Of a DNA stretch of 64,000 nucleotides, positions 8,667-18,047 are shown one piece after another. The DNA lies in the NCBI RefSeq assembly GCF_030540875.1, contig NZ_JAUOEM010000004.1:321533-385532 (forward strand). Direction: 5' to 3'. A program made the translations under genes and the position numbers. The first letter of the stretch is position 1. Each line of letters begins with the position of its first letter. Source of the DNA: Flavivirga amylovorans. GTDB lineage: Bacteria; Bacteroidota; Bacteroidia; Flavobacteriales; Flavobacteriaceae. The notes under the pieces are model-generated. The model was not told where the DNA came from and did no database searches. It saw nothing but the letters and a program-made list of their open reading frames with translations.

Positions 8667-11600
8667 TTGAACAAAACTAATCTCAGATTTTATAAATCAG
8701 TTAAAAATTGTCATACAAAGCGCAGTCGAAGTGTTTTTTTAATGTTTGCTCTACTATGTTCTCTAGTATCATGGTCTCAGCAACCCGTTCAGCAGGATTC
8801 AGTTAAAACAGGCTTTAGTTTAGGCCGCTTAAAAACACCAAATCCAAACAGCGTAGAATCCAAATATACTTACGACTCTTTTACCAATAGGTATATATAT
8901 ACCGAGAAAATAGGAGAATTTGATATTAACTTTCCAATTATTTTAACACCTGAAGAGTATTATGCTTTTGTTGCTAAAGAAAATTTAAAAGCCTATTATA
9001 AAGAGAAAATAGATGCTTTTGATGGTAAAAAAGAAGATTCTAAAGACGGACAAAAAAATCTTTTACCGGAATTTTATGTGAAATCAGGTCTTTTTGAAAC
9101 TATTTTTGGAGGTAATACCATTGAAGTCATCCCTCAAGGATCTGTAGAGATGGATTTAGGAATTTTGTTTTCCAGGCAAGACAATCCATCATTTTCACCT
9201 AGAAACAGGAGTAATTTCACATTCGATTTTGATCAACGAATTAGTCTAAGTTTATTAGGTAAAGTTGGTACCAGATTACAAATAACTGCAAATTACGATA
9301 CACAGTCAACTTTCGATTTTCAAAACTTGGTTAAGTTGGAATATACCCCTACTGAAGATGATATTATTCAGAAAATTGAAGTTGGTAATGTAAATATGCC
9401 TTTAAATAGCTCATTAATAACAGGAGCACAAAGTTTATTTGGTGTAAAGGCACAATTACAATTTGGAAAAACCACGTTTACAGGTGTGTTTTCTGAACAA
9501 AAATCACAGTCTAATACCGTAGTTGCTCAAGGCGGTGGTACGGTTGAAGAATTCGATTTATTCATAAGAGATTATGACGAGAATAGGCACTTCTTTTTAG
9601 CGCAGTATTTTAGAGGTAAATATGATGAAGCTTTACTTAATTATCCTTTTATAAATAATGGGGGGTTACAAATAACCAGACTTGAAGTTTGGGTAACTAA
9701 TAGAAGTAATAGAACCGAGAATGTTAGAAATATTGTAGCGCTTCAGGATTTAGGAGAATCGTTTTACAACCCAGCAGATCCAGATAATGATCATATATTA
9801 CTGGATCCAATACCACCTGGATTTATAACTAACGCTTCTAATATATTTCCCGATAATGGAAACAATGGTTTTAATCCAACGACTATAGGTTCAGGGTCTA
9901 TTTTAACAGAACCCATTAGAGACATTGCGACTGCACAACAAGGTTTTGGGTCGCTTTCTGGGGTAGTTAATGAAGGCTCAGATTACGCCAAGCTGGAAAA
10001 CGCTAGAAAATTAATACAAGGTCAAGAATACACTTTAAATTCAGAGTTAGGATATATATCATTAAATCAACGTTTAAATAATGATGAGGTTTTAGCAGTA
10101 GCATTCCAATACACCTTAGCAGGTGATGTATATCAGGTAGGAGAATTTGCTAATGACGGTGTCGATGCTACTGATGTCTCTACTAATCCATCAGGTCAGG
10201 TAACACAGGTTGTAAATTCTAATTTAATTTTAAAACTATTAAAAAGTAGTATTACTAATGTACAGCAACCTGTTTGGGATTTAATGATGAAGAACATCTA
10301 TGATACGGGTGCTTTTAATTTAAGTCAAGATGACTTTAAACTGAATATATTTTATAATGAGGCCTCGCCATTAAACTTTATTAAACCTGTTGAAGGAACT
10401 ACATTCCCACCTTTTGATAATCATACACCAATCGATCTGAATGACGATAAAGATATTATAGAAACACCGCTATTGAGATTATTTAATCTGGACAAATTAA
10501 ACTTTAATAATGACCCTCAAAGTAACGGGGATGGCTTTTTTGACTTTTTACCCGGAATTACCGTATTACCGCAAAATGGAAAAATAATTTTTACAAAAGC
10601 AGAACCTTTTGGAAGGTATTTATTTGATGTATTAGATGATGATGGAAACCCCAATAATAATGATTTTGATTATGCTCAGGATACTTATACCAATCCTAAT
10701 CAGGAGAAGTATGTTTATGATATTCTATACAAGGAGACAAAAACGGCTGCTTTAGAAGAAGTTGAGAAAAATAAATTCAGGCTTAAAGGGCGCTATAAAT
10801 CTACTGGAGGAGACGGTATTCCTATAGGGTCTTTTAATGTACCAAGGGGATCTGTTAGAGTGACAGCAGGTGGGCGTGTTTTAGTCGAAGGCATCGACTA
10901 TACTGTAAATTATCAATTAGGACGTGTTCAGATTTTAGACGAGGCTTTAAAAGCATCCAACACACCTATTGAAGTTTCAACTGAAAACAATGCTGTTTTT
11001 GGTCAGCAAACAAGACGTTTTACAGGAATAAACGTAGAACATAAGTTTAATGAAAATTTTGTATTAGGTGCAACCCTTTTAAATCTTAATGAAAGACCAA
11101 TCACCCAAAAGGCAAATTTTGGTTCAGAACCTATAAATAATACCATATTTGGGGTTAATGGGAATTACTCAACTAAAGTGCCTTTTTTAACGCGATTAGC
11201 CAATAAGTTACCTAATATTGATACCGATGTAGAATCAAACTTATCCTTAAGAGGCGAGTTTGCATATTTAGCACCCGGAGCCCCAAAAGGAACTAATTTT
11301 AATGGAGAAACCACATCTTATGTAGATGATTTTGAAGGGTCGCAAAATGCTATCGATTTAAAATCTCAACAATCCTGGTTTTTATCCAGTAGGCCAATAG
11401 GTTTAAATGTACCGGGCAATCCAACTGAAGATGAAAATGGTATTCAGAATGGTTACCAAAGAGCTATGCTTAATTGGTATAGTATAGATCCTGTATTTTA
11501 TAGTAACCAACGCCCTTCTGATATTATGGATGAAGATTTATCCAGTTTATATACCAGCCGCGTATTTATAAATGAGCTATTTCCAGATCGAGATTTGGTA

Positions 11601-14600
11601 CAAGGACAAAATACAGTTCTTTTCACTTTAGATTTAGCTTATTATCCAGAAGAAAGAGGACCCTATAATTTTGAATCATCAGCAGCCGATGGTATTATAG
11701 ATAATCCACAAAATAGCTGGGCTGGAATTACCAGACAATTAACATCTACAGATTTCGAACAGCAGAACGTCGAGTATATTGAATTTTGGCTACAGGATCC
11801 TTTTCAGGAAAACCCGACAAATTCTGGTGGAAAATTAGTGTTCAATCTAGGGAATATATCTGAGGATATTGTTAAAGATGGTCGGAAATTATATGAAAAT
11901 GGGTTGCCTGAAGATGGAAATATTGGCTTGTTACAACCTACAGACTGGGGAACTGTAGTGCCACAAAATCAATCATTAGTTTATGCGTTTGATACTACAG
12001 GGCAAGAACGTACCAATCAAGATGTTGGATATGATGGTTACAGTGATTCTGATGAAAAGAATTTTGCCCAGACAATACCCGGAGGTTTTGATGTATTAGA
12101 AGACCCGGCAAATGATAATTATACTTATTTTTTAAATACAGAAGGAGATATCTTCGAACGTTATAAAAAGTACAACGGTGTTGAAGGAAATACACCGGAT
12201 ACCTTTACCGATACAGACAGAGCGGCTAATACACAACCAGATGTAGAAGACATTAATCGTGATAATACTATGAACACGATTGATAGTTACTATGAATATG
12301 AGTTAGAGATAACACCCGCTACGTTAAATTTAGAAACTAACCCACTAATTGTCGATTTTAAAAATTCTGAACCCAGAAGATTCCTTAATGATGAAGTTAC
12401 TTCTGGCGAGAATAACCCTAAATGGTATTTATTTAGAATTCCTGTTGAAAGCGAGATTGCTAAATCTGTTGGCAATATAACAGATTTTAGATCCATTCGT
12501 TTTGCTCGTATGTATTTAAAGGGTTTTACAGACCCTACCGTATTTCGTTTTGGTACTTTAGATTTGGTTAGAAGTGATTGGAGACGGTATAAGCAGACTT
12601 TAGATGAGAATACAGGAAATGATGAAAATACTGAGTTTTCATTGGGTATTATAGGAACTATTGAAAATGGAGATGATGGGACTTATGTGAGCCCACCTGG
12701 TGTTGTGCCAGAAGAATTATTTAATAATAATACAGTAGTACGTCAAAACGAACAATCGTTAGTTGCCAATGTTTGTAATTTAGCATCAAGAGATTCCCGT
12801 GGTGCATTCAAAAATATCAGTATGGATATGCGCCAATATAAGCGTTTAAGAATGTTTATACATGCACAGGATGATGGTGCTGATGGTTTCCCGGAAGGAG
12901 AAGCAGGAAGAGGAAGATTAGTAGGTTTTATTAGAATGGGTAACGACCTTACAGAGAATTACTATCAAATAGAAATTCCATTATTAAAATCTGATAGAAA
13001 TTCAACGGATCCTAACGAGGTTTGGCCAGATGAAAATGAAATTGATTTACCATTGGATATTTTAGGAAGAATAAAAGCTCAAGCTATATCAGATGGACCT
13101 TTGCCAAATAACGACCCAAGATTTTATGATGTTGTTAATGGAGATATTGTTGAAGCAAATAATCAGTTTACTGGGTATGTAACAAATCAACACCGTGTGG
13201 CAATAAAAGGAAATCCAAATTTTGGAGATATTAGAACACTTATGGTAGGAGTTAAAAATACAGATCCTTCCGATGTTTGTGCTCAGATTTGGTTTAACGA
13301 ACTCCGCTTATCAGATTTAGATAATGAAGGCGGTTGGGCCGCTGTATTAAGTGTAGATACTAATATTGCAGATTTTGCTAATATAAGTGCCACAGGAAGA
13401 AAAAGTACTGCTGGTTTTGGAGGTCTTGAGCAAGGGCCGAGTCAGCGTAGTTTAGAAGATGTACAGCAATACGATGTAGTTACTAATATTAATGCAGGAC
13501 AGTTATTACCAAAAAAATGGGGCATTCAGCTGCCTTTTAACTATGCTCAAAGTGAAGAGCTTATCACGCCCAAATACGATCAGTTTTATAAAGATTTAAC
13601 TCTGGATTCTAGATTAGAAGCTGCAGATACTGAAGAAGACAGAAAAAGGATTAAAGGGCAATCTGAAGACTATACAAAGCGACAAAGTATTAATTTTATA
13701 GGTGTTAGGAAAATCAGGACCTCAGATGCTACACCTCGCTTTTACGATGTAGAGAATTTAACTTTAAATTACTCATTTAATAAAGTAGAGCATAGAGATT
13801 TTGAGATTGAAAATTCTGTTAATAAGACAATTAGAATTGGTGCAAACTATGCATTTAATTTCAACCCGATTGAAATAGAACCTTTTAAGAAAAACGATTC
13901 CTTATTTAGGGGGAAATATTGGAAAATTTTAAAGGATTTCAATGTAAACTTATTACCAACAAGTTTTACTATTAACACAGATGTTAATAGACAATTCAAT
14001 AGACAAAAATTTAGAGAGGTAGACCTTACTGGAGACAATATTGGTATAGAGGAATTATTTAGAAGAAACTATACATTCGATTTTCAATACACCATTAATT
14101 ACAATTTAACAAAATCATTACAATTCAATTTTACAGCAGCCAATAATAATATAGTTCGTAACTATTTTAAAGATGGTATTGTTAATGGAGAACAGGATCC
14201 AACATTGGATGTGTGGGATGGGATCTTGGATTTTGGAGATCCAAATAGGCAAAGTCAAAACTTAGGGATAACTTACCAGTTGCCAATTAATAAAATACCA
14301 ACATTTAGTTTTCTTGATGCCACATATCAATACACTGGTGATTTTCAATGGCAAAAAGGATCAGACTTATATGGCAATATAACATTACCAGACGATCCTA
14401 ATGTCTATGATTTGGGTAACACAATTCAGAATTCAAATGTTCATAGAATCAATTCAACCTTGGATATGAAAAAGTTGTATAAATATATTGGATTGGTAAA
14501 AAAACCTATTAGAAGAGTACAATCCAGATCAGCTGTAAATAGAGGAGCGCCTCCAGGACCAGGTGAGAAGAAAAAAGCGCCACCGAAAGCGAAGAGCCAA

Positions 14601-15992
14601 TCTGTTACAAAATTATTAAATGCAGGTATAGACATCTTAACAAGTATAAAGAGAATTCAGCTTAATTATTCAGAAAACAACGGAACATTTTTACCAGGAT
14701 ACTTACAAACACCAGGTTTTGTAGGGACTTTAAAACCAACAACAGCATTTACATTTGGTAGCCAAAGAGATGTAAGACATCTGGCAGCAAGAAGAGGGTG
14801 GCTAACTGTTTTTCCTGAATTTAACCAACAATATACAGCAACTAATACAAAACAACTTGATATATCTGCTAGTTTAGAGCCAGTAAAAAGTTTGAAAATT
14901 GACATTATAGGGGGTCGTGGCTATCTTGAAAATTACACCGAAAACTTTAGAGTTACTGGAAATGCAGATGCCTATGAATACCAGTCACTAACACCAAACA
15001 CCTTTGGTCATTTTAATATATCAACTATTTTATTAAAAACAGCATTTAGTAAAAGTGATGAAACGACTTCGGAAGCCTTTAATGATTTTAGAGAAAACAG
15101 GCTTATAGTCGCAAGACGATTAGCAGAAAGGAATGGTGCAAATTTAAACGATGTAGACCCTGATGGTTTCCCTAAAGGCTATGGAAAAAGCAGTCAAGCA
15201 GTATTACTACCTGCTTTTTTAGCTGCCTATTCAGGTCAAGATGCAGGTCGTGTAAAACTAGGAGCATTTAGAGACATACCTATTCCTAATTGGGATTTAA
15301 AGTACTCCGGTTTTATGAAGTTTAAATGGTTTAAAAAACGTTTTAAACGTTTTTCATTAACACACGGATACCGTTCAACCTATACCATAAATCAATTTCA
15401 ATCTAATTTAGATTATGAGGCCATAGACCCAACTTTAGATTATGATAGTCAGACACCAAATACTAAAGATCAATCAGGTAATTATAAAAATGAACGTTTA
15501 TTAAGTAATATAAACTTAACAGAGATGTTTAGTCCTTTGGTTAGACTTGATTTTGAAATGAACAACTCTGTTAAAATCTTAGCAGAAGTTAGAAAAGACA
15601 GATTGTTATCACTAAGTTTTGATAATAATTTGATGACTGAGGCTTTAACTAATGAATATATTATAGGGTTAGGGTATAGAATTAAAGATTTAAAAATACG
15701 CTCTAAATTAGCAGGACCAAGAAAACGTGTTGTAAGTGATTTAAATATGAAAGCAGATGTTTCTGTTAGAGATAATAAAACCATCATTAGATATTTAGAT
15801 TTAGAAAATAATCAAGTAACATCGGGGCAAACTATTTGGGGGATTAAATACTCTGCAGATTATGCGTTTAGTAAAAACTTAACAGCGCTCTTTTATTTTG
15901 ATTATACGTTTTCAGAATATGCTATCTCAACAGCATTTCCACAAACAACTATTCGGTCTGGTTTTACTATTAGGTATAATTTTGGTAATTAA
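8667..15992 (+). CDS. sprA: T9SS translocon / gliding motility protein SprA
   Basis: SprA (Sov in Porphyromonas) is the giant outer-membrane beta-barrel that forms the type IX secretion channel, needed for gliding adhesin export. The 2441-residue length matches the family. After a signal peptide ending near SLVSWSQ come long beta-rich stretches, SFTPRN-like and GVNGNYSTKVPFLTR segments, a plug-like central region with DDFEGSQN, and a C-terminal barrel strand TIRSGFTIRYNFGN. The TTG at 8667 was preferred because the only nearby ATG (8742) would leave no charged n-region before the hydrophobic core. Bases 8712-8732 match an intergenic repeat family, and code for the CHTKRSRS stretch just before that core. 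A Lys/Pro-rich insert (PPGPGEKKKAPPKAK) lies near residues 1960-1975. The identity is secure, the exact start less so. Confidence 0.93.
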   Translation: MNKTNLRFYKSVKNCHTKRSRSVFLMFALLCSLVSWSQQPVQQDSVKTGFSLGRLKTPNPNSVESKYTYDSFTNRYIYTEKIGEFDINFPIILTPEEYYAFVAKENLKAYYKEKIDAFDGKKEDSKDGQKNLLPEFYVKSGLFETIFGGNTIEVIPQGSVEMDLGILFSRQDNPSFSPRNRSNFTFDFDQRISLSLLGKVGTRLQITANYDTQSTFDFQNLVKLEYTPTEDDIIQKIEVGNVNMPLNSSLITGAQSLFGVKAQLQFGKTTFTGVFSEQKSQSNTVVAQGGGTVEEFDLFIRDYDENRHFFLAQYFRGKYDEALLNYPFINNGGLQITRLEVWVTNRSNRTENVRNIVALQDLGESFYNPADPDNDHILLDPIPPGFITNASNIFPDNGNNGFNPTTIGSGSILTEPIRDIATAQQGFGSLSGVVNEGSDYAKLENARKLIQGQEYTLNSELGYISLNQRLNNDEVLAVAFQYTLAGDVYQVGEFANDGVDATDVSTNPSGQVTQVVNSNLILKLLKSSITNVQQPVWDLMMKNIYDTGAFNLSQDDFKLNIFYNEASPLNFIKPVEGTTFPPFDNHTPIDLNDDKDIIETPLLRLFNLDKLNFNNDPQSNGDGFFDFLPGITVLPQNGKIIFTKAEPFGRYLFDVLDDDGNPNNNDFDYAQDTYTNPNQEKYVYDILYKETKTAALEEVEKNKFRLKGRYKSTGGDGIPIGSFNVPRGSVRVTAGGRVLVEGIDYTVNYQLGRVQILDEALKASNTPIEVSTENNAVFGQQTRRFTGINVEHKFNENFVLGATLLNLNERPITQKANFGSEPINNTIFGVNGNYSTKVPFLTRLANKLPNIDTDVESNLSLRGEFAYLAPGAPKGTNFNGETTSYVDDFEGSQNAIDLKSQQSWFLSSRPIGLNVPGNPTEDENGIQNGYQRAMLNWYSIDPVFYSNQRPSDIMDEDLSSLYTSRVFINELFPDRDLVQGQNTVLFTLDLAYYPEERGPYNFESSAADGIIDNPQNSWAGITRQLTSTDFEQQNVEYIEFWLQDPFQENPTNSGGKLVFNLGNISEDIVKDGRKLYENGLPEDGNIGLLQPTDWGTVVPQNQSLVYAFDTTGQERTNQDVGYDGYSDSDEKNFAQTIPGGFDVLEDPANDNYTYFLNTEGDIFERYKKYNGVEGNTPDTFTDTDRAANTQPDVEDINRDNTMNTIDSYYEYELEITPATLNLETNPLIVDFKNSEPRRFLNDEVTSGENNPKWYLFRIPVESEIAKSVGNITDFRSIRFARMYLKGFTDPTVFRFGTLDLVRSDWRRYKQTLDENTGNDENTEFSLGIIGTIENGDDGTYVSPPGVVPEELFNNNTVVRQNEQSLVANVCNLASRDSRGAFKNISMDMRQYKRLRMFIHAQDDGADGFPEGEAGRGRLVGFIRMGNDLTENYYQIEIPLLKSDRNSTDPNEVWPDENEIDLPLDILGRIKAQAISDGPLPNNDPRFYDVVNGDIVEANNQFTGYVTNQHRVAIKGNPNFGDIRTLMVGVKNTDPSDVCAQIWFNELRLSDLDNEGGWAAVLSVDTNIADFANISATGRKSTAGFGGLEQGPSQRSLEDVQQYDVVTNINAGQLLPKKWGIQLPFNYAQSEELITPKYDQFYKDLTLDSRLEAADTEEDRKRIKGQSEDYTKRQSINFIGVRKIRTSDATPRFYDVENLTLNYSFNKVEHRDFEIENSVNKTIRIGANYAFNFNPIEIEPFKKNDSLFRGKYWKILKDFNVNLLPTSFTINTDVNRQFNRQKFREVDLTGDNIGIEELFRRNYTFDFQYTINYNLTKSLQFNFTAANNNIVRNYFKDGIVNGEQDPTLDVWDGILDFGDPNRQSQNLGITYQLPINKIPTFSFLDATYQYTGDFQWQKGSDLYGNITLPDDPNVYDLGNTIQNSNVHRINSTLDMKKLYKYIGLVKKPIRRVQSRSAVNRGAPPGPGEKKKAPPKAKSQSVTKLLNAGIDILTSIKRIQLNYSENNGTFLPGYLQTPGFVGTLKPTTAFTFGSQRDVRHLAARRGWLTVFPEFNQQYTATNTKQLDISASLEPVKSLKIDIIGGRGYLENYTENFRVTGNADAYEYQSLTPNTFGHFNISTILLKTAFSKSDETTSEAFNDFRENRLIVARRLAERNGANLNDVDPDGFPKGYGKSSQAVLLPAFLAAYSGQDAGRVKLGAFRDIPIPNWDLKYSGFMKFKWFKKRFKRFSLTHGYRSTYTINQFQSNLDYEAIDPTLDYDSQTPNTKDQSGNYKNERLLSNINLTEMFSPLVRLDFEMNNSVKILAEVRKDRLLSLSFDNNLMTEALTNEYIIGLGYRIKDLKIRSKLAGPRKRVVSDLNMKADVSVRDNKTIIRYLDLENNQVTSGQTIWGIKYSADYAFSKNLTALFYFDYTFSEYAISTAFPQTTIRSGFTIRYNFGN
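8712..8732 (+). repeat. GCGCAGTCGAAG repeat copy inside the sprA 5' coding region
   Basis: TCATACAAAGCGCAGTCGAAG matches the element at 4604-4690 (reverse complement of the right arm reads TTATACTGAGCGCAGTCGAAG). Here it lies in the open frame of sprA, between the start and the hydrophobic signal core. Confidence 0.75.
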
Positions 15993-16327
15993 AACTACCT
16001 AAAACGTATTCTGTCATTCCTGCGAAAGCAGGAATCTTTTAAATTGAAATACAATAAAGTAGATGCTTGCCTGTATTTCGATTATGCCTAATGTAAACTT
16101 CAGAATGACAAATCAAACCCATTAAATAAGTAAGGTCAATTTGAGTGTGAAATGTCTCATGTCAATTCATTTTTTTAAGCTAAATGTCTTATTGGTAAAT
16201 TCCGTAATAATGATATGCTAGCTAATCACAGCGTTTTTAGATTTTAAAATAACATTGGCTTTAATACGGTATTTTATACTCAAATTGATATGGATGAGAT
16301 TGGAATGTTTTTTTATTAGATAATCTA
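15993..16327. repeat. Intergenic gap after sprA with a palindromic repeat
   Basis: The 393-base gap between sprA and gcvH has no plausible gene. It starts with a TCATTCCTGCG-family hairpin at 16012-16037 (ATTCCTGCGAAAGCAGGAAT, a perfect short stem), followed by AT-rich sequence with an inverted CAGAATGACA at about 16100 that may mark the other end of the element. The gcvH promoter occupies the right end. Confidence 0.7.
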
Positions 16328-16358
16328 TTTGAATTTAAGATTTGAATAAATACATTTG
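16328..16358 (+). promoter_or_regulatory. Bacteroidetes-type promoter of gcvH
   Basis: TTTG at 16328-16331, a 19-base spacer, then TACATTTG at 16351-16358 match the -33/-7 consensus TTTG-N19-TAnnTTTG exactly. The gcvH start is 28 bases downstream. Confidence 0.75.
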
Positions 16359-16385
16359 TTGAATAAACGAATTTAAATTAGTACT

Positions 16386-16766
16386 ATGAATATTCCATCA
16401 GAATTAAAATACACTAAAGATCACGAATGGATTAAAATTGAAGGTGATGTTGCAACTATTGGTATCACAGATTTTGCACAAAGTGAATTAGGAGATATTG
16501 TATATGTAGAAGTAGAGACCGTTGATGAAACATTAGATGCCGAAGAGATTTTTGGAACAGTTGAAGCGGTTAAAACGGTATCGGACTTGTTTTTACCATT
16601 ATCTGGTGAAATTATAGAGTTTAATGAATCTTTAGAAGATGAACCAGAAAAAGTAAATAGCGACCCTTACGGTGATGGTTGGATGATAAAACTAAAATGT
16701 TCAGATCTTTCCCAAGTAGAAGGGCTTATGTCTGATGATGATTACAAAGCGTTAATAGGTGCTTAA
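16386..16766 (+). CDS. gcvH: Glycine cleavage system H protein
   Basis: GcvH is the lipoyl carrier protein that shuttles the aminomethyl group between the P, T and L proteins of the glycine cleavage complex. The 126 residues include the lipoyl attachment site in [15 protein letters not shown], with Lys63 as the modified residue, and the conserved openings KYTKDHEWI and [17 protein letters not shown]. It has its own promoter (16328-16358). The gcvP and gcvT partners are not in the window, a normal arrangement in Flavobacteriaceae. Its stop overlaps the start of the following VanZ-like gene, so the two are co-transcribed. Confidence 0.97.
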   Translation: MNIPSELKYTKDHEWIKIEGDVATIGITDFAQSELGDIVYVEVETVDETLDAEEIFGTVEAVKTVSDLFLPLSGEIIEFNESLEDEPEKVNSDPYGDGWMIKLKCSDLSQVEGLMSDDDYKALIGA

Positions 16767-17136
16767 AAAACTAACACCTATAATAACCATAATATATTCG
16801 TTAACGTTAGCTGCAGTTAGTTTAATTAAGCTTAATAATGTTCCAGATATAGGTGTTTCTTTTGGAGATAAAATATTTCACTTTTTAGCCTATTTTGTTT
16901 TAACGACTTTATGGTTTTATACGTTTTTATATGCTTTTAAATTTAAAAGTAAAAAAGCTATATTTTCTGCCGCTATTCTTTCAATTTTATTTGGTATAAT
17001 TATTGAAGTCTTACAGGATAGTATTACAGTTTCAAGAAGCCTAGATGTTTATGATGCTGTTGCTAATACCATTGGTGCTTTATTGTCATCAGTTGTATTA
17101 TGGTTTAAAAGTAATTTGAGCGTTAAAAACGCATAA
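16759..17136 (+). CDS. VanZ-like family membrane protein
   Basis: A 125-residue protein with four predicted membrane helices (around residues 7-25, 38-60, 69-87 and 100-117). The [18 protein letters not shown] segment and the polar [15 protein letters not shown] segment are typical of the VanZ-like family, named after a teicoplanin-resistance accessory protein but mostly of unknown function. The start is a GTG eight bases inside gcvH, which makes translational coupling likely. No resistance genes are nearby, so a drug-resistance role is not implied. A VanZ-like gene next to gcvH is, to my knowledge, common in Flavobacteriaceae. Confidence 0.85.
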   Translation: MLKKLTPIITIIYSLTLAAVSLIKLNNVPDIGVSFGDKIFHFLAYFVLTTLWFYTFLYAFKFKSKKAIFSAAILSILFGIIIEVLQDSITVSRSLDVYDAVANTIGALLSSVVLWFKSNLSVKNA

Positions 17137-17196
17137 ACACTTGCTTTTTTTATAAATAAATAGTTATTTTAGCAATCTTGATAAATGATATAAATT

Positions 17197-17919
17197 ATGG
17201 AACCTAAAAAAAATCCTAAATCCAATGTTGGGCGTAACAGTTCACTTTACTTCGCTATTGGTTTAGCATTGATGTTATTTTTAACAAACTATGCTATCAA
17301 TTATAAAACTTATGATAAGTCTGATACAGACATAGGAATGGTAGATATGGATGAAGAATTGGAAGAAGAAATCCCAATTACTGAGCAAATACAAACACCG
17401 CCGCCTCCACCTCCACCACCAGCTGCACCAGAAGTTATTGAGATTGTTGAAGATGAAGTTGAAATAGAAGAAACAGTTATAGAGTCTACTGAGGTAGATC
17501 AAGAGACTGAGATTGTTGAGGTAGAAGAAATAGAAGTAGAAGAAGTCGAAGAGGATATAGATGTACCGTTTTCTGTAATTGAGAATGTACCTGTTTTTCC
17601 AGGATGTGAAAAAGAGAAAAATAATACTAAGAAAAGAGATTGCATGTCTAAAAAAATAGCGCAATTTGTTAATAGAAAATTCAATACAGAATTAGCTAGT
17701 GACTTAGGCTTATCAGGAAGACAACGTATCAACGTTATTTTTAAAATAGATAAAACTGGTAATATTACAGGTATTCGTGCAAGAGCACCACACCCAGGTT
17801 TAGAAAAAGAAGCAACTCGTGTTATTGGTCTGTTACCAAAAATGAAACCAGGAAAACAACGTGGAAAACCAGTAAACGTTCCATATTCGTTACCAATTAT
17901 TTTCCAAGTACAAGATTAA
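17197..17919 (+). CDS. Energy transducer TonB (first of two)
   Basis: TonB proteins couple the inner-membrane proton gradient to outer-membrane receptors. This 240-residue protein has a cytoplasmic start, one membrane helix (about residues 17-33), a Pro run at 68-75, a long acidic Glu/Val linker (80-122) and a C-terminal TonB domain from about 125. The domain starts with PVFPGCE and has two cysteines, Cys137 and Cys149, which could form a periplasmic disulphide. The end, YSLPIIFQVQD, is typical. The ExbB and ExbD partners are not in this window. It is followed by a strong terminator and then by a second copy with a quite different linker. Bacteroidetes carry many TonBs, so its receptor cannot be assigned. 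Confidence 0.93.
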   Translation: MEPKKNPKSNVGRNSSLYFAIGLALMLFLTNYAINYKTYDKSDTDIGMVDMDEELEEEIPITEQIQTPPPPPPPPAAPEVIEIVEDEVEIEETVIESTEVDQETEIVEVEEIEVEEVEEDIDVPFSVIENVPVFPGCEKEKNNTKKRDCMSKKIAQFVNRKFNTELASDLGLSGRQRINVIFKIDKTGNITGIRARAPHPGLEKEATRVIGLLPKMKPGKQRGKPVNVPYSLPIIFQVQD

Positions 17920-17957
17920 GTTATAACGTCCTGTAGATCAGGAATCATAATAATATA

Positions 17958-17996
17958 AAATCCCGTTACAAATTTTGTAACGGGATTTCTTTTTTG
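17958..17996 (+). terminator. Strong terminator between the two tonB genes
   Basis: AAATCCCGTTACAAA pairs perfectly with TTTGTAACGGGATTT (15 bp, although the central A/T pairs must open for the loop), followed by CTTTTTT. It ends before the start chosen for the second tonB, which argues against the upstream start at 17994. Confidence 0.93.
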
Positions 17997-18047
17997 GTAT
18001 GCTTATTGTGTTTTTATCATAATATTAACATTTATACTATAATTATT

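Noticed and set aside
16759-17136. VanZ-like protein as antibiotic resistance gene
   Set aside because: No van cluster or regulator; the family is broad and this copy is coupled to gcvH.
17281-17732. Minus-strand frames opposite the first tonB
   Set aside because: The Phe/Tyr- and Ser/Thr-rich translations mirror the Glu/Val linker; no start context or homology.
17994-18047. Upstream start for the second tonB (18 extra codons)
   Set aside because: It would begin in the T-tract of the preceding terminator, and the added residues are not family-like.
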